The position numbers and the translations under genes are program-made. A stretch of 5,179 nt of DNA. Origin: a bacterium. Lineage in GTDB: Bacteria; Patescibacteria; JAEDAM01; Absconditabacterales; Absconditicoccaceae. The notes beneath the pieces were generated by a model that searched no databases, was not told the origin of the DNA, and saw nothing but the letters and a program-made list of their open reading frames with translations. Position 1 is the first letter of the stretch, and each line of letters opens with the position of its first letter. The stretch covers positions 1 through 5,179 of the forward strand of contig JAFTEM010000027.1 in NCBI GenBank assembly GCA_017453665.1, read 5' to 3'. Shown piece by piece: positions 5,045 through 5,179 of this stretch.

Positions 5045-5179
5045 ATGAAAAGAGGAGGATTGTTTAGTTTATTGTTTTGTTGTGTAATACTTTCTTGATG
5101 TCTTGATGAATGAGTGGTAATAAATAATGAAGCGGATAATTTTACAGGAGATGTTGAAGTTATTGATTCTTTAGAAGAA
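5045..5179 (+). CDS. Lipoprotein, N-terminal part (runs off the window)
   Basis: The first 45 codons start at ATG 5045 and stay open to the edge. They encode a basic n-region (MKRGG), a hydrophobic stretch LFSLLFCCVI, then the lipobox LSGC with the lipidated cysteine at residue 19, and an acidic mature start (LDEGVVINNEADNF). This is a type II signal peptide, so the protein should be anchored on the outer face of the membrane. The glycine before the cysteine is a TGA codon. Under the standard code the gene would end at codon 18. It begins 33 bp after the membrane-protein gene and probably belongs to the same transcript. The mature part seen is too short to suggest a role. Confidence 0.8.

Overview
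The window is readable only if UGA is decoded as glycine (genetic code 25). TGA codons are scattered in frame through almost every gene and fall where glycine is expected: the Fic active-site loop, the SAM-binding loop of a methyltransferase, and a lipoprotein lipobox. All six complete genes end in TAA or TAG, none in TGA. Together with the high AT content this points to Candidatus Absconditabacteria (SR1) or Gracilibacteria (BD1-5/GN02), small-genome Patescibacteria (CPR). The sequence does not decide between the two.

Layout. Positions 1-155 hold ten perfect copies plus a partial copy of a 12-bp tandem repeat, probably the C-terminal (RVND)n tail of a gene entering from the left. A promoter at 204-231 drives an intact Fic-domain AMPylase-type protein (262-1263, +) with an N-terminal inhibitory helix motif and a C-terminal winged helix. 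Convergent to it is an unrecognised 103-aa protein (1288-1599, -), the only complete gene here with no TGA glycine. Upstream of that on the minus strand is a small HicB-family protein (1776-2024, -) with no HicA beside it.

A complete insertion sequence (about 2105-3379) follows, probably flanked by the 5-bp direct repeat TGGCT. Its ISNCY/IS1202-type DDE transposase (2192-3301, -) has 21 of 23 glycines written as TGA, so the element is itself adapted to the altered code. A 13-bp-stem hairpin lies between the transposase promoter and its start codon. Each IS end carries two copies of the same 9-mer core.

Right of the IS is a gene-free stretch (3385-3601) with a promoter, a foldable 70-85 nt segment ending in a T-tract (small-RNA or leader candidate), and a second promoter. 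Then come three co-directional, closely spaced genes: a Trm11-like SAM-dependent methyltransferase (3602-4633), a four-helix Cys-containing membrane protein (4661-5011), and the start of a lipoprotein (5045 to the edge). They look like one transcription unit, but no shared pathway can be inferred.

Expression signals are consistent. Several promoters read TTGAtT-N16-TAttaT, inferred 5' leaders are short (roughly 8-40 nt), and no gene has a convincing Shine-Dalgarno sequence. I see no tRNA, rRNA or CRISPR array. The least-explained items are the structured segment at 3441-3525, the TGA-free 103-aa gene, the recoded IS with its leader hairpin, and the tandem-repeat tail.
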